From NCBI GenBank assembly GCA_947311605.1, contig CAMZLC010000058.1, forward strand, positions 1 to 64,000: a stretch of DNA of 64,000 bases, read 5' to 3'. Source of the stretch: an uncultured Sulfurovum sp. (GTDB taxonomy: Bacteria; Campylobacterota; Campylobacteria; Campylobacterales; Sulfurovaceae). Of this stretch, positions 8,918 to 17,797 are shown in pieces. Numbering within the stretch: position 1 is the first letter of the stretch; each line of letters starts with the position of its first letter. The position numbers and the translations under genes were made by a program. The notes beneath the pieces are model-generated. The model was not told the DNA's origin and ran no database searches. It worked only from the letters and a program-made list of their open reading frames with translations.

Positions 8918-10183
8918 TTAAGTGAATTGTGCACATGTTTGAATTGTGTCGATCAAATCAAAATCTGACAAAAACAGGAACCCGACATGGACAACCTTCA
9001 GTGTTGATAAATGTTTCTTCACCCAGTCGTACAGGTTGTTAACCCTTCTTTTGTGAGATGAAAGGACATGGTTTTTTTCAACAAAGGCGCGTCCTTTTTG
9101 GCCTAAGGCTTTTCGAAGATTTGTGTCACCTGACAGCTCCAGGATTCCTTTGGCAAAAAGTTTTGGCTCAGCATGAGCAAGATAGGCTTCATTGTCTGAA
9201 ACTACCTGAGTGTGAGTGGGTAATTTCGTTAAAAGAACGGGCTTTCCCGAATGCATATAAGGAAATATTTTCATTGGAGTGTTCACCCCTCTAATTCGGG
9301 GTGCCGCCAGAATATCGGCTTCTGCCAGGTATTCTTCCAATTGATCAAAGGGGCGAGGACCGAGGAAGTGAACTCTTGTTTCAATGCCGAATTCGGCACT
9401 CATTTGTTTGTATCTTTTAATATCTTCAGGAAAACCACCAATAATGACCAGCTGAATTTTGTGATCCTGTTTGATAACATGGGAAAAGCTTTCGATCAAT
9501 AAACCGACTCCCTGATATTCTTCAAGATTTCCACAATATAATAGTATAAGTCCATCAGTTCCGATTTCTTTTAATATCTTTCCTGTTTGAGGTAGGTCAG
9601 GGTCTTTCAGCTGTGAGATATCATGCAATGTGAACACCTTATCGGCACCATTCTTGTGGCAGAGATCGGCAAGAGCGTTACAAACTGGAGCCATTGCAAC
9701 AGCACCTTGTATGGCTTTTGCTTCGGCCCAATTGAAGAAGGGTGCTAGAAAGCGAAGAAAACCATGTTTTTCTACCATCTGTTGGGCGATGGATGAATCC
9801 AAGTCATAAATATAAGGAACTTTGTATAATAATTTTAGAAACATGGCCATAAAAACTGCTTCTTCCCCTGCGTGAATAAGATCGTATCGACGAGTGTGCA
9901 TCATTTTCCAGGCAAAGAAAAACATGACGATATCCAACAGGATTTTACTAAAGGAGAAACCGGGTCTGGTGCCTTTAATTTTTTTCAGCAATGGCAGACG
10001 ATGCAGGCTGACATGGGGCAGGCCGATGTCCTTGCCTTCTGGATAGACAATACAGTCTACTTTAACGTCATCTCTTGTTGCCAGAGCACGGAGAACGAGC
10101 ATTACATCAATTGGTGTACCACGATTGACAAAAAAAGGATGTGGTGCCAGTACTAGCACCTTCATTTTATTTGATTCTTTCAT
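8918..10183 (-). CDS. GT4 family glycosyltransferase
   Basis: This 421-residue GT-B glycosyltransferase is paralogous to the plus-strand protein at 288-1481. Shared signatures are MKVLVLAPHPFFVNRGTP, YDLIHAGEEA, the short YDLDSS step, YCGNLEEYQGVGLLIESF and NTPMKIFPYMHSGKPVLLTK. Two starts are possible: ATG at 10183, or the internal ATG at 10165 that matches the start of the paralogue (MKVLV); neither has a well-spaced Shine-Dalgarno. It is predicted to act in the cytoplasm on a lipid-linked glycan. The nearest minus-strand genes upstream and downstream are more than 150 bases away, so it is probably transcribed alone. Confidence 0.85.
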   Translation of the reverse strand: MKESNKMKVLVLAPHPFFVNRGTPIDVMLVLRALATRDDVKVDCIVYPEGKDIGLPHVSLHRLPLLKKIKGTRPGFSFSKILLDIVMFFFAWKMMHTRRYDLIHAGEEAVFMAMFLKLLYKVPYIYDLDSSIAQQMVEKHGFLRFLAPFFNWAEAKAIQGAVAMAPVCNALADLCHKNGADKVFTLHDISQLKDPDLPQTGKILKEIGTDGLILLYCGNLEEYQGVGLLIESFSHVIKQDHKIQLVIIGGFPEDIKRYKQMSAEFGIETRVHFLGPRPFDQLEEYLAEADILAAPRIRGVNTPMKIFPYMHSGKPVLLTKLPTHTQVVSDNEAYLAHAEPKLFAKGILELSGDTNLRKALGQKGRAFVEKNHVLSSHKRRVNNLYDWVKKHLSTLKVVHVGFLFLSDFDLIDTIQTCAQFT

Positions 10184-10525
10184 TACCTTCTTAATAAAGT
10201 TGAGGGGAATTCTTTAATTTTAATGAACGACAAGATTCTAATCACAAAAGGAGTTTCTGTCATCAGTGAGATATTTTTAAACTTACCCTGTATCAAAATG
10301 TTTATCTTATCTTAATTTCGAGCACAATGATTTATTAACAATGCCATACTCCATATAACTAGCTAATATAAAACTTTTTTGTGGATTTTATTTTAAATGA
10401 GAATGTCATGGACAGTCACAAATCATTTATCCCCTTGCAGAGTGTTCGTCGTTCTGATCCATATTTGTTATGAGTTGAGACAAAAGAGATGCGTCTAACC
10501 ATTTGCATAATGCAGCTAAGATACT
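10184..10525. other. intergenic region, nothing recognised
   Basis: About 340 bases of AT-rich sequence separate the GT4 gene from the HxH-containing gene. I see no open frame of useful length, no RNA gene and no convincing hairpin with a T-run. It must hold the promoter of the GT4 gene if that gene is transcribed alone, but I cannot place one with confidence. Confidence 0.5.
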
Positions 10526-11353
10526 TCAACGCCTGTCTGAGCCAAGACGTTTTTGCAGATTTACCAGTACCTGATCTTTGAAAAATTGAATATATCCGAC
10601 TCTCTTTCCAAAAGGAATAAACTCTTTTGTAGAGATAAGGAGTTGCCGCAGTTCTGCAGCCGGATGATTGACTGACAGGATGTTACTTTTAACAGCTGTA
10701 CCATAGCTGCCGGCTCGTTGTTCGTGTTTTACTATAGGTAATGGATCACTTCCGGCTATAGATGGGATACCATTTTTTTCAGAGCTGGCCAGTAATTTGG
10801 GATAAGGCCAGAAAACAGGCCGGTTACCGTTGTCCCCCACAAAGAAAAGAGAAACAGATGGCTGATTGATAAAGCTCTGTATCACTTTTCCACGGTACCC
10901 CAGCCATTTTCCGACTCCCCATGCCAGTACAGGGAGTCCACCATCACGAGTTACACGGCTGGCAAGTTCATTCAACGAGTATTCATAATCCGGGAAAAGC
11001 TGCGGAGAAAAAAGCGATAGAAGTTCAAGCTTTTCACTGCTTATGAGTTGACGGCCAGCCACCAGCAGTATTTTTTTTTCTTCCTGAATAGCAAAGATAC
11101 TGTTATCTTCTGCTGTTCGTTCAAAATGCCACGTTTGGGATGTATTTCCCGAGGATATTTTCGCGAGATGACAAATTTCCTGGAATATATTGTTTTTTTT
11201 TCCTTCTGCCAGCAATAATACGTAAGAGTAGCTGGTACTCTCGGGAAACAGTTGAGTTATGACGGAGGTGAAGTTTTGCCAGGCCGCATCAAGCAGTATG
11301 TCGATATTCACAGAAGGGTGAATATGTATATGGCCATCAATCAGTATTGGCAC
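10526..11353 (-). CDS. predicted PHP/amidohydrolase-like metal-dependent hydrolase
   Basis: This protein of about 275 residues opens with ILIDGHIHIHP, a hydrophobic strand ending in an HxH pair typical of PHP-domain and amidohydrolase metal sites. Further on it has WGVGKWLGYRGKVI, a FFVGDNGNRP segment and GSDPLPIVKHEQRAGSYGT near residue 215, where Asp, His and Glu could complete a metal site. The family is not recognised beyond this, so a phosphoesterase or deacetylase role is only a guess. I place the start at GTG 11353 because AAGGAGAT lies 6 bases before it; an upstream in-frame GTG at 11389 lacks such a site. It stands alone between two stretches without genes. Confidence 0.6.
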   Translation of the reverse strand: MPILIDGHIHIHPSVNIDILLDAAWQNFTSVITQLFPESTSYSYVLLLAEGKKNNIFQEICHLAKISSGNTSQTWHFERTAEDNSIFAIQEEKKILLVAGRQLISSEKLELLSLFSPQLFPDYEYSLNELASRVTRDGGLPVLAWGVGKWLGYRGKVIQSFINQPSVSLFFVGDNGNRPVFWPYPKLLASSEKNGIPSIAGSDPLPIVKHEQRAGSYGTAVKSNILSVNHPAAELRQLLISTKEFIPFGKRVGYIQFFKDQVLVNLQKRLGSDRR

Positions 11354-11359
11354 AGGTCG

Positions 11360-11367
11360 ATCTCCTT
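11360..11367 (-). promoter_or_regulatory. ribosome binding site that decides a GTG start
   Basis: On the minus strand AAGGAGAT lies 6 bases upstream of GTG 11353. It argues for that start rather than the in-frame GTG at 11389. Confidence 0.65.
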
Positions 11368-11785
11368 GGGATGGAAAAAAATTTGGCACAACAGGCGTTG
11401 ATGTCTTTTTTGTGCCTGTAAATACGGGGTGCTTTCACTATCTCTTACTGAGGTTAGCACATTAAATGTTGCAATGCTAATATCACAGGACAGCGAAACA
11501 TAATAATTGGTAACTACTCACGGCCTAAGCGACTAAATTTTGCAAACCTTTGAATTGTAATTACTTACAAAGTGGCATAGCATTTCGCAAGCAGGATGAC
11601 AACGGCAAAGGAAAAAATATCCCACGCAGAAGAGAAAAAAAGTCTCTAATGAAAATTCAGAATATAATGAACGTGAGCATCAATAAAAATAGACATAAGA
11701 GCATTAAATTCTCACGCCGTTTGCCGGTGAGCTAAGTGGTTCAACAAAGAAACAAATATACTAACTTGTCATTTAAACGTTACAG
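11368..11785. other. intergenic region, nothing recognised
   Basis: This gap of about 420 bases holds no credible gene. A 61-codon plus-strand frame at 11550-11735 is lysine/arginine/asparagine-rich, has no good binding site and resembles no family, so I do not call it. No clear terminator follows the end of the decarboxylase gene at 11786. Confidence 0.5.
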
Positions 11786-12754
11786 CTATTTATTTTCTGA
11801 CAGAAAATTATCGAAATAGTCGATGGTGTAACGCAGTCCTTCTTTAAGCTGGGTTGTTGGCTCCCATCCCAATTTATTCTTGGCTATGGAAATATCTGCT
11901 GAGCGTTGTTTTGGGTCATCTGCTGGAAGATCCGTAAAGATAATCTCCGAAGAAGAACCAACCATCTCTGTTACATGTTCTGCAAGTTCGAGAATAGTAA
12001 ATTCATTGGGATTACCCATATTCATGGGCCCTGTGAGGTCATCACCACTTTCCATAAACAATACCATGAGCCGTATTAAATCATCAACATAACAAAATGA
12101 TCGGGTCTGAGATCCATCGCCATAAATAGTAATGGGAATTCCCTGCAGGGCCTGAACGATAAAATTTGAAACAACCCTACCATCATTTGGGTGCATACGG
12201 GGACCGTAGGTGTTAAACAACCTACCTACTTTTATTCTAAGTTTATGTTGTCTGTGATAATCAAAAAACAGGGTTTCAGCACAGCGTTTCCCTTCATCAT
12301 AGCATGACCGCACTCCTATTGGGTTAACATTTCCCCAATAGGTCTCTACCTGAGGATGTACTTCCGGGTCACCATACACTTCACTGGTGGAAGCCTGAAA
12401 AATTTTAGCCCGTACCCGTTTAGCCAGGCCAAGCATATTTATGGCACCATGCACGGAGGTCTTTGTAGTCTGCACAGGATCATGCTGGTAATGAATGGGA
12501 GATGCAGGACAAGCCAGGTTATAAATCTCATCAACCTCAACATAAAGGGGAAAGGTTACATCGTGACGGAGTAACTCAAATGAAGGATTGTTAAAGAGTC
12601 TTTTAATATTATCTTTTGTTCCAGTAAAATAATTATCAAGACAAAGAACTTCCACCCCCTGATTAAGCAATGTTTCACATAAATGCGAGCCTAGAAAGCC
12701 AGCACCTCCAGTAATCAGGACGCTTTTTCTTATATTATAATTTTCCATAACCAT
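11786..12754 (-). CDS. uxs: UDP-glucuronic acid decarboxylase (UDP-xylose synthase)
   Basis: This 322-residue extended SDR converts UDP-glucuronate to UDP-xylose. The NAD site ITGGAGFLGSHLC lies near residue 14. The UXS signatures are all present: YNLACPASPIHYQ, TSEVYGDPEVHPQ, the catalytic SCYDEGKR near residue 149, GRLFNTYGPRM and RSFCYVDDLIRLM. The length is normal for bacterial UXS. ATG at 12754 or the ATG two codons later could be the start; neither has a strong site. It is 68 bases downstream of the spermidine-synthase-like gene. A xylose or 4-keto-pentose-derived sugar in the glycan is the likely consequence. Confidence 0.92.
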   Translation of the reverse strand: MVMENYNIRKSVLITGGAGFLGSHLCETLLNQGVEVLCLDNYFTGTKDNIKRLFNNPSFELLRHDVTFPLYVEVDEIYNLACPASPIHYQHDPVQTTKTSVHGAINMLGLAKRVRAKIFQASTSEVYGDPEVHPQVETYWGNVNPIGVRSCYDEGKRCAETLFFDYHRQHKLRIKVGRLFNTYGPRMHPNDGRVVSNFIVQALQGIPITIYGDGSQTRSFCYVDDLIRLMVLFMESGDDLTGPMNMGNPNEFTILELAEHVTEMVGSSSEIIFTDLPADDPKQRSADISIAKNKLGWEPTTQLKEGLRYTIDYFDNFLSENK

Positions 12755-12822
12755 TCTTTAAAACATTCTTAATAATTCTAGACTTCGATCGATATTTTTT
12801 TCAATCCGTTCTGGTTACGAAC

Positions 12823-15204
12823 TTACACCCTGGAAAACCTGGGTAACAACAGTCCGGCTAATACATAAATAGCAAAGGCAATCATCAAGGTATTAAAGAA
12901 ACCAATATAAATTGCTAGAACAATACTACACACACCTCCTAAAACAGTAAACAAACCATTTATGGCCCAGGCCCATCCGACAGCTCCTTTTCCATTCTTG
13001 TGGGAGCCTGCGATTCCAATGGCAAACGGCATGCCCATAAAAAATCCGAGTGGAGCTATCATGACAAACGCTGCCAACATCCTCAGCATAAAGGACCATT
13101 GAAGAAAATAATCAAGAAGAGACTCCTTAAATAACAATAAAATCACTCCATAAACAGGTATGGCTATATACGGAACAAATCTGGCAAGCTTTTTAGTATG
13201 CAGTTTCGTAATATCAGTAAAATAACTACCAACTCCAGCCGAAAGAAGAAAAGCAAAAACCACCGTCACATACGTGTATAGCGGGAACCCTACCAATTTA
13301 TGAAGAAGTTGAACGAAAATAAGCTCTATTGCTATAAACCCTGCCCCCAAACAGGCAAAATATCCAATAAAGGCGGTTTTTCCTTCCCAGGGAGCACGTC
13401 CAACTTTTGAAAACAGTAATGGCCCGAACAGACAAACAATAGCAATCACCAATGCAGAACCGGCAGACACTATCAAATGAATAACATCCATAGGTAACCC
13501 GTGTTTAATAGAATCATTTAACAGGACTTTTATTGAAGTGTCAACATAAGGCTCATCTATGGAAACTGCTTTAAAACGTTTCCGCATATGGTTAAAAAAT
13601 GGTTTATCATCAGTTGGAACATCAATCCGATATGGAATTGAAGCAACAAGCTCTTTAGAAAGAGTACCGGTAAAAAACTGTTTATCCAGTTTTGAGTGCT
13701 CAACATCCATGGGGTTATGAATTCTTATAAACCCATCACCATCCATTAAATCATGAACACGATCAACTTCTTCCTGTGTCCAAGGTTGCATTTTAATTAG
13801 AAGTGTCGGAAGATTATACCATTTGTTAGCATAATAAACGAGGACATGGTTTTCAAAATTCTTTCTCCCGGATTCTTTCCAGGCACGCGCTGCAGTAAGA
13901 ACCATTTTGGGATAAATATGATGATTAATATGCAAAACACCATTTTCAGAGAGATGTGAGAAATACTCCTTGTACGCATCAGTGGTTTGAAGGTAATTGG
14001 GAGAGACGGCACCTGATCCAGAGGCGATACTTGATGTGGTATGGTTGGACATCATCTGAATGATGTCATACTTCTTGTTACTTGATCGCAGAAAACTTCG
14101 ACCTTCACCACGTACTGCATTCACCTTGGGGTTATCATACGGCTCAACAGCATATTTTTCTTTTCCAAGGGCAATGACAGCCCCAACCATTTCAACTGCA
14201 TCAACACTATTGGCACCAAACGCAATAGCACCTTTTGTTTCCTGGCCCCCGGCAGCACCTATGATTAAAACATCTGGTTTTGTCCCTTCTTTTAACCAAT
14301 GAGAGGCATACACAAATTTATCCCAAAACTGGTCACGGGATTTCTCAGGCAATGATTCGCGCAATTTCTTGTAATCACCATCAAAAGTATAAAAGTAACT
14401 GGTTTGGGTTCCACCGTCATATGCAATCCAAACATATTCTTTACGATATTGAATAAGATCAATTCGTGAAATAGTATCCCAACGAGTCAGAATATGACCG
14501 TCCTGCAAAGTTCTGAATCCACGCTTATCCATATGATAGGCAATTTCAAGGTAGTCATCTCCCCTGGAAACCAAAAAACCGGCCAGCCCTGTGGAACAGA
14601 CAAGCGCCAATATAACTAGGATTTTTGAACGACTGATGAGGCAAATACCAAGAAGTGAAAGAGCGGAAGCCACAAACAGCATTCCGGGTCCGCCAACTGA
14701 TGGAATCAACAAAGGGACAAGAAGGCAGCCAATGGAAGCACCAACCAAATCCCAAAAGTAAAGCTTTCCAAACTTATCAGCATACCTGGTAAAGAGGATT
14801 GAGAGAATCAGGCCGCCAAGGAAAAATGGAACGACAAGACCGGAAAATACCAGTAATACCTTTGCCCCCAGATAGGCAACACTGCTAAAGGTATCAAAGT
14901 CAACGTGAAATCTATTGAGAAAGAAGAACATTCCACTATAACTGAGTGCAAGAGCAACGGTCAGGATAATTAGAGTCGTATTGGAAAAAAGTTTCTTCTG
15001 TTCAGCAAGAACTGATGTAACAACCCCTGAAATACCAAAACCGAGCAGAGCAAGGGTAATAACCATGTAGGCAAAATGGGGATACCAGAGAACATCCAGG
15101 ATTCGAATCAGAGAGAGTTCATAAAAAAGTGTGGATAATGCAATAATAGAAATATACCCAAGTATTCGGTATGACATTCTATCGTTTCCAATAAATGCAG
15201 ACAT
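12823..15204 (-). CDS. membrane-embedded spermidine synthase-like protein
   Basis: This 793-residue protein has about seven N-terminal membrane segments (residues 10-220), a soluble Rossmann domain of about 300 residues, and a second membrane block from about 575 to the end. The soluble part has the aminopropyltransferase/methyltransferase-like nucleotide site DVLIIGAAGGQETKGAI, then VDAVEMVGAVIALGKEKY and an acidic NKKYDIIQMM strand. This matches the fused MFS/spermidine-synthase type widely found in Proteobacteria, whose substrate is not established. GGAGG five bases before ATG 15204 fixes the start. It is followed by the UXS gene. Whether it belongs to polysaccharide synthesis is unclear. 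Confidence 0.8.
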   Translation of the reverse strand: MSAFIGNDRMSYRILGYISIIALSTLFYELSLIRILDVLWYPHFAYMVITLALLGFGISGVVTSVLAEQKKLFSNTTLIILTVALALSYSGMFFFLNRFHVDFDTFSSVAYLGAKVLLVFSGLVVPFFLGGLILSILFTRYADKFGKLYFWDLVGASIGCLLVPLLIPSVGGPGMLFVASALSLLGICLISRSKILVILALVCSTGLAGFLVSRGDDYLEIAYHMDKRGFRTLQDGHILTRWDTISRIDLIQYRKEYVWIAYDGGTQTSYFYTFDGDYKKLRESLPEKSRDQFWDKFVYASHWLKEGTKPDVLIIGAAGGQETKGAIAFGANSVDAVEMVGAVIALGKEKYAVEPYDNPKVNAVRGEGRSFLRSSNKKYDIIQMMSNHTTSSIASGSGAVSPNYLQTTDAYKEYFSHLSENGVLHINHHIYPKMVLTAARAWKESGRKNFENHVLVYYANKWYNLPTLLIKMQPWTQEEVDRVHDLMDGDGFIRIHNPMDVEHSKLDKQFFTGTLSKELVASIPYRIDVPTDDKPFFNHMRKRFKAVSIDEPYVDTSIKVLLNDSIKHGLPMDVIHLIVSAGSALVIAIVCLFGPLLFSKVGRAPWEGKTAFIGYFACLGAGFIAIELIFVQLLHKLVGFPLYTYVTVVFAFLLSAGVGSYFTDITKLHTKKLARFVPYIAIPVYGVILLLFKESLLDYFLQWSFMLRMLAAFVMIAPLGFFMGMPFAIGIAGSHKNGKGAVGWAWAINGLFTVLGGVCSIVLAIYIGFFNTLMIAFAIYVLAGLLLPRFSRV

Positions 15205-15240
15205 TCAATCCTCCAGTTTATCTACGTACGGTCTTTATTA

Positions 15241-15320
15241 TCATTTTACTTTGTGTTTATAAAAGGCCGTACGATAAGTTTTTTCAAACCAACGGTCAAC
15301 AACTATTCTTATGGGAGCTA
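15241..15320 (-). pseudogene. relic of a DUF2142-like membrane protein gene
   Basis: Read on the minus strand, this stretch encodes IRIVVDRWFEKTYRTAFY and then a stop at 15241-15243. It closely matches KIIVVDRWFEKIYRSTFG inside the intact DUF2142-like protein encoded at 15517-17370. The DNA is also alike (TTTTTTCAAACCAACG shared). Upstream the frame is closed by a TAG, so only about 25 residues of the former paralogue remain. It looks like the scar of a deleted tandem duplicate. Confidence 0.6.
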
Positions 15321-15427
15321 AAAGCATATGAGCCTACCAACAGTAAAAAAACAAAACTATTCTCATATAATTAAACACTTAAGTAGTGGCTTATTGTCAC
15401 GGGGTAAGGTTTAAATTATCCCCTGAC

Positions 15428-15486
15428 CATTATTTTCTAACAATTCTGCAGAGTTTGGGCAAAAGGGTATTTTCGGACAAACTCCT
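15428..15486. repeat. dispersed repeat element, copy B (right half)
   Basis: Bases 15428-15465 match 8868-8905 at 34 of 38 positions, in the same orientation. The copy ends in TATTTTCGGACAAACTCCT, which resembles the reverse complement of the left end of copy A. Only the right half of the element is recognisable here, directly beside a gene relic. Confidence 0.55.
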
Positions 15487-15516
15487 GGAAATATTCTGTA
15501 AAATAAGCACTTATTA

Positions 15517-17370
15517 TTACATCGTCGGCAGTTGACGCAATGCGACAAAAACAAAGGAATAAACCGACAATAGAAACATTGCAGTTAACAATAATTTATA
15601 CAGAGCATTCTGCATCAAGTCACGAAAATGAAAAAGAATTACACTGGTCATTGGAAAAATGGGAAATAGATATCTCCCCTGGGTCTGAAAATCCATAGTC
15701 CAGGCATGATATAAGGATGCTGCCACCAACGCTCCGGCCCCTCCAAGAAAAATAATGAACAGCAATTTTCCTGGAATCCCCCCTCGAAAGAGTACTGCCA
15801 AAAACAAAAGTGCAAAGAGTGCCACTCCGACAGGGCGGAGACTATTATAATATGCTTCAGTCCCTGCAGCAGTGAAATACCCATACATTCCAAAAGTACT
15901 TCGATAAATTTTTTCAAACCAACGATCAACGACTATTATTTTCCCGAGAGTATCACCCCTGGCCCTTCGATAAAGAAAAGAATGTTGTTTTTCAAGGGGA
16001 GTGGATGGCTTGTAAAGGGGATCTGCAAGTTCTTCTCGTATAAGTTCAAGTTTTTCGTTACGGTCCCAACCATTTACGACATAATCTGCACTCAGCCGAA
16101 CACTAGCAAAACTTATCCCGATGAGAATAACTACAGTAATTCTTTTTAAATATTGTTTTCGTACACTCTGTTCAACCTGAAATAGTGCTTTCCAAAGCAC
16201 ATACCCAACTATAAACGCAGTAAAGAAAATGTAGTTTTTCTTCAACAAAAACAGTAAGCTGAACAAAATTCCGAGCAGTAACACAACGAATACATTTTTC
16301 TTCTCTCTTGTTTCCAAAAGAAACTTGTTGAGCAACGAATCAGGCAGAGCGACCTGACAACTGACAAGAAAAGAAACAAAAAGGGCAAAGGCATCCGAGT
16401 TACAATAACTGAAAACGTACCAAATCTGTGGGGAAATGAGAAGAGGGGCAGCCATTATCCGTGCAGTCGGAATCTTTAGAAGATACAGTAATAGTCCCCC
16501 GAAGAGTAACACATTGAACATGCGAAGACTTATGAGGTCAGTCAACTTAAAATTTGAAAGAAACTGCGCAAATTTACCAATGAAAAAATATGCAACTTCC
16601 GGGCTATTCAGGCGGGAAACCCCATAAACACTATATGTATGATGTATTGCAGGATTGTCAACCACAGGAGGTAACCAATTGCTTTTATAATACTCACCAC
16701 CATCTAAGTGCACGTATTCATCGGGATGCACATTTTCTTTAGTGATGGCAGCCATAACAACAATCAGAGATAATGATGCGGCAAAGAAAAGTGGTATAAA
16801 TGTTGTTTCGTGCCTGTAATCTTCTGTTAGGAAGAAAAAGAGGAAAACAGCACAAAAAATGAAACCGAGCTGGGTAGTTATATCCCCAATTCTGGATTCT
16901 CCTTTTTCAAGAACCAGCTGTAACTGCAGCTGTGGATCAATTCCTGTTGACTCTATTGTTAATCCTTTATCTTCCGCAAGAAAAGTCCCAATTTGGAACA
17001 AGGGTGTTAAGGAAGAAAAATCTTTTCGCGTTCGGTATTCCAGAGATTGATACCCTTTTTGACTGATTTTTATTTTTCTGACAACAGCCCTTCCCTTGTA
17101 GTCATGGGTATCAATTCTCAGTCTATCGACACCGCGCAGGTCAGTAGCATAAAAATGATACTTTTGCTGCTTTGGATTCATACGAATCCGAACTTCTCTC
17201 CACCTGCTATACGGTTCACCGTCAGCTGCCCAAAATAGAGTAAACCATGATGTTTGTGTAACAGTAGCATCAAGTTCAACGTAGGCACGATTCTCAAATA
17301 AATTAAGGTAGAATACAGAAAGAACCACTCCTACAAACAGAGGAAATTTCCATTTTATATAGAATTGCAT
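15517..17370 (-). CDS. DUF2142-like polytopic membrane protein (putative GT-C glycosyltransferase)
   Basis: This protein of about 617 residues has one N-terminal membrane segment, a periplasmic-looking beta-rich domain (about residues 30-160), then around ten membrane segments. ENVHPDEYVHLDGGEYY follows the second segment, an acidic loop like the PDE/DD motif of DUF2142 and GT-C enzymes. QGRYLFPIFP near the C-terminus is a typical DUF2142 signature. Such proteins are thought to transfer sugars from polyprenyl-phosphate donors in the periplasm. The start is uncertain: I use ATG 17370, but an in-frame TTG at 17391 and a GTG between them are possible, and none has a clear binding site. A truncated relative lies just downstream at 15241-15320. 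Confidence 0.75.
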   Translation of the reverse strand: MQFYIKWKFPLFVGVVLSVFYLNLFENRAYVELDATVTQTSWFTLFWAADGEPYSRWREVRIRMNPKQQKYHFYATDLRGVDRLRIDTHDYKGRAVVRKIKISQKGYQSLEYRTRKDFSSLTPLFQIGTFLAEDKGLTIESTGIDPQLQLQLVLEKGESRIGDITTQLGFIFCAVFLFFFLTEDYRHETTFIPLFFAASLSLIVVMAAITKENVHPDEYVHLDGGEYYKSNWLPPVVDNPAIHHTYSVYGVSRLNSPEVAYFFIGKFAQFLSNFKLTDLISLRMFNVLLFGGLLLYLLKIPTARIMAAPLLISPQIWYVFSYCNSDAFALFVSFLVSCQVALPDSLLNKFLLETREKKNVFVVLLLGILFSLLFLLKKNYIFFTAFIVGYVLWKALFQVEQSVRKQYLKRITVVILIGISFASVRLSADYVVNGWDRNEKLELIREELADPLYKPSTPLEKQHSFLYRRARGDTLGKIIVVDRWFEKIYRSTFGMYGYFTAAGTEAYYNSLRPVGVALFALLFLAVLFRGGIPGKLLFIIFLGGAGALVAASLYHAWTMDFQTQGRYLFPIFPMTSVILFHFRDLMQNALYKLLLTAMFLLSVYSFVFVALRQLPTM

Positions 17371-17545
17371 ACCTTTCACAAATCGACACAAAACTCAGCA
17401 GGGGCGAGGTTCTGAAACACACTTACGCTTAAGACAACCTGCATCAGCAAGTCCTGCTCAATCGTGTGACTAACTATTAATTTAAAACCGGTAACATCAT
17501 ACTGGTTCGCTCGTATTACAAGATCAGTAAAATCAGATACAGACA

Positions 17546-17785
17546 TTATTTGAGCCGTTCTTTCAGCCTGTATAATCTGGCCATTTGTGGCTCAAAACGG
17601 GTAACAAACCAAAAGATGGGTCGTCCCAAATAATGGGTTATAGTAAAGATGAGTAAACATTTAAACCCAGCACCTCCCCGGTACATTCCCATGGGAATAA
17701 ATCGGCTTAGCAGATAATGACCAAATACACGACCTGTCGGGTTAGAAGTAAGGTCAAATCCATCGTTCATGATTTTTTTTGCCAT
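17546..17785 (-). CDS. small conserved-looking hypothetical protein
   Basis: This 79-residue protein starts at ATG 17785, with AAGGA about nine bases upstream and only 12 bases after the stop of the COG5610-like gene. It has a hydrophobic centre (KCLLIFTITHYLGRPIFWFV) and a basic tail (MARLYRLKERLK). That tail resembles the C-terminal end of some HAD/GT proteins of surface clusters, so it could be a detached tail domain or a membrane-associated partner. I do not recognise the family. Tight spacing supports it being a real gene. Confidence 0.55.
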   Translation of the reverse strand: MAKKIMNDGFDLTSNPTGRVFGHYLLSRFIPMGMYRGGAGFKCLLIFTITHYLGRPIFWFVTRFEPQMARLYRLKERLK

Positions 17786-17797
17786 TATTGGTTTTCC

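Noticed and set aside
11550..11735. 61-codon plus-strand frame in the gap before the UXS gene
   Set aside because: Lysine/arginine/asparagine-rich translation of AT-rich DNA, with no convincing binding site and no neighbours on that strand.
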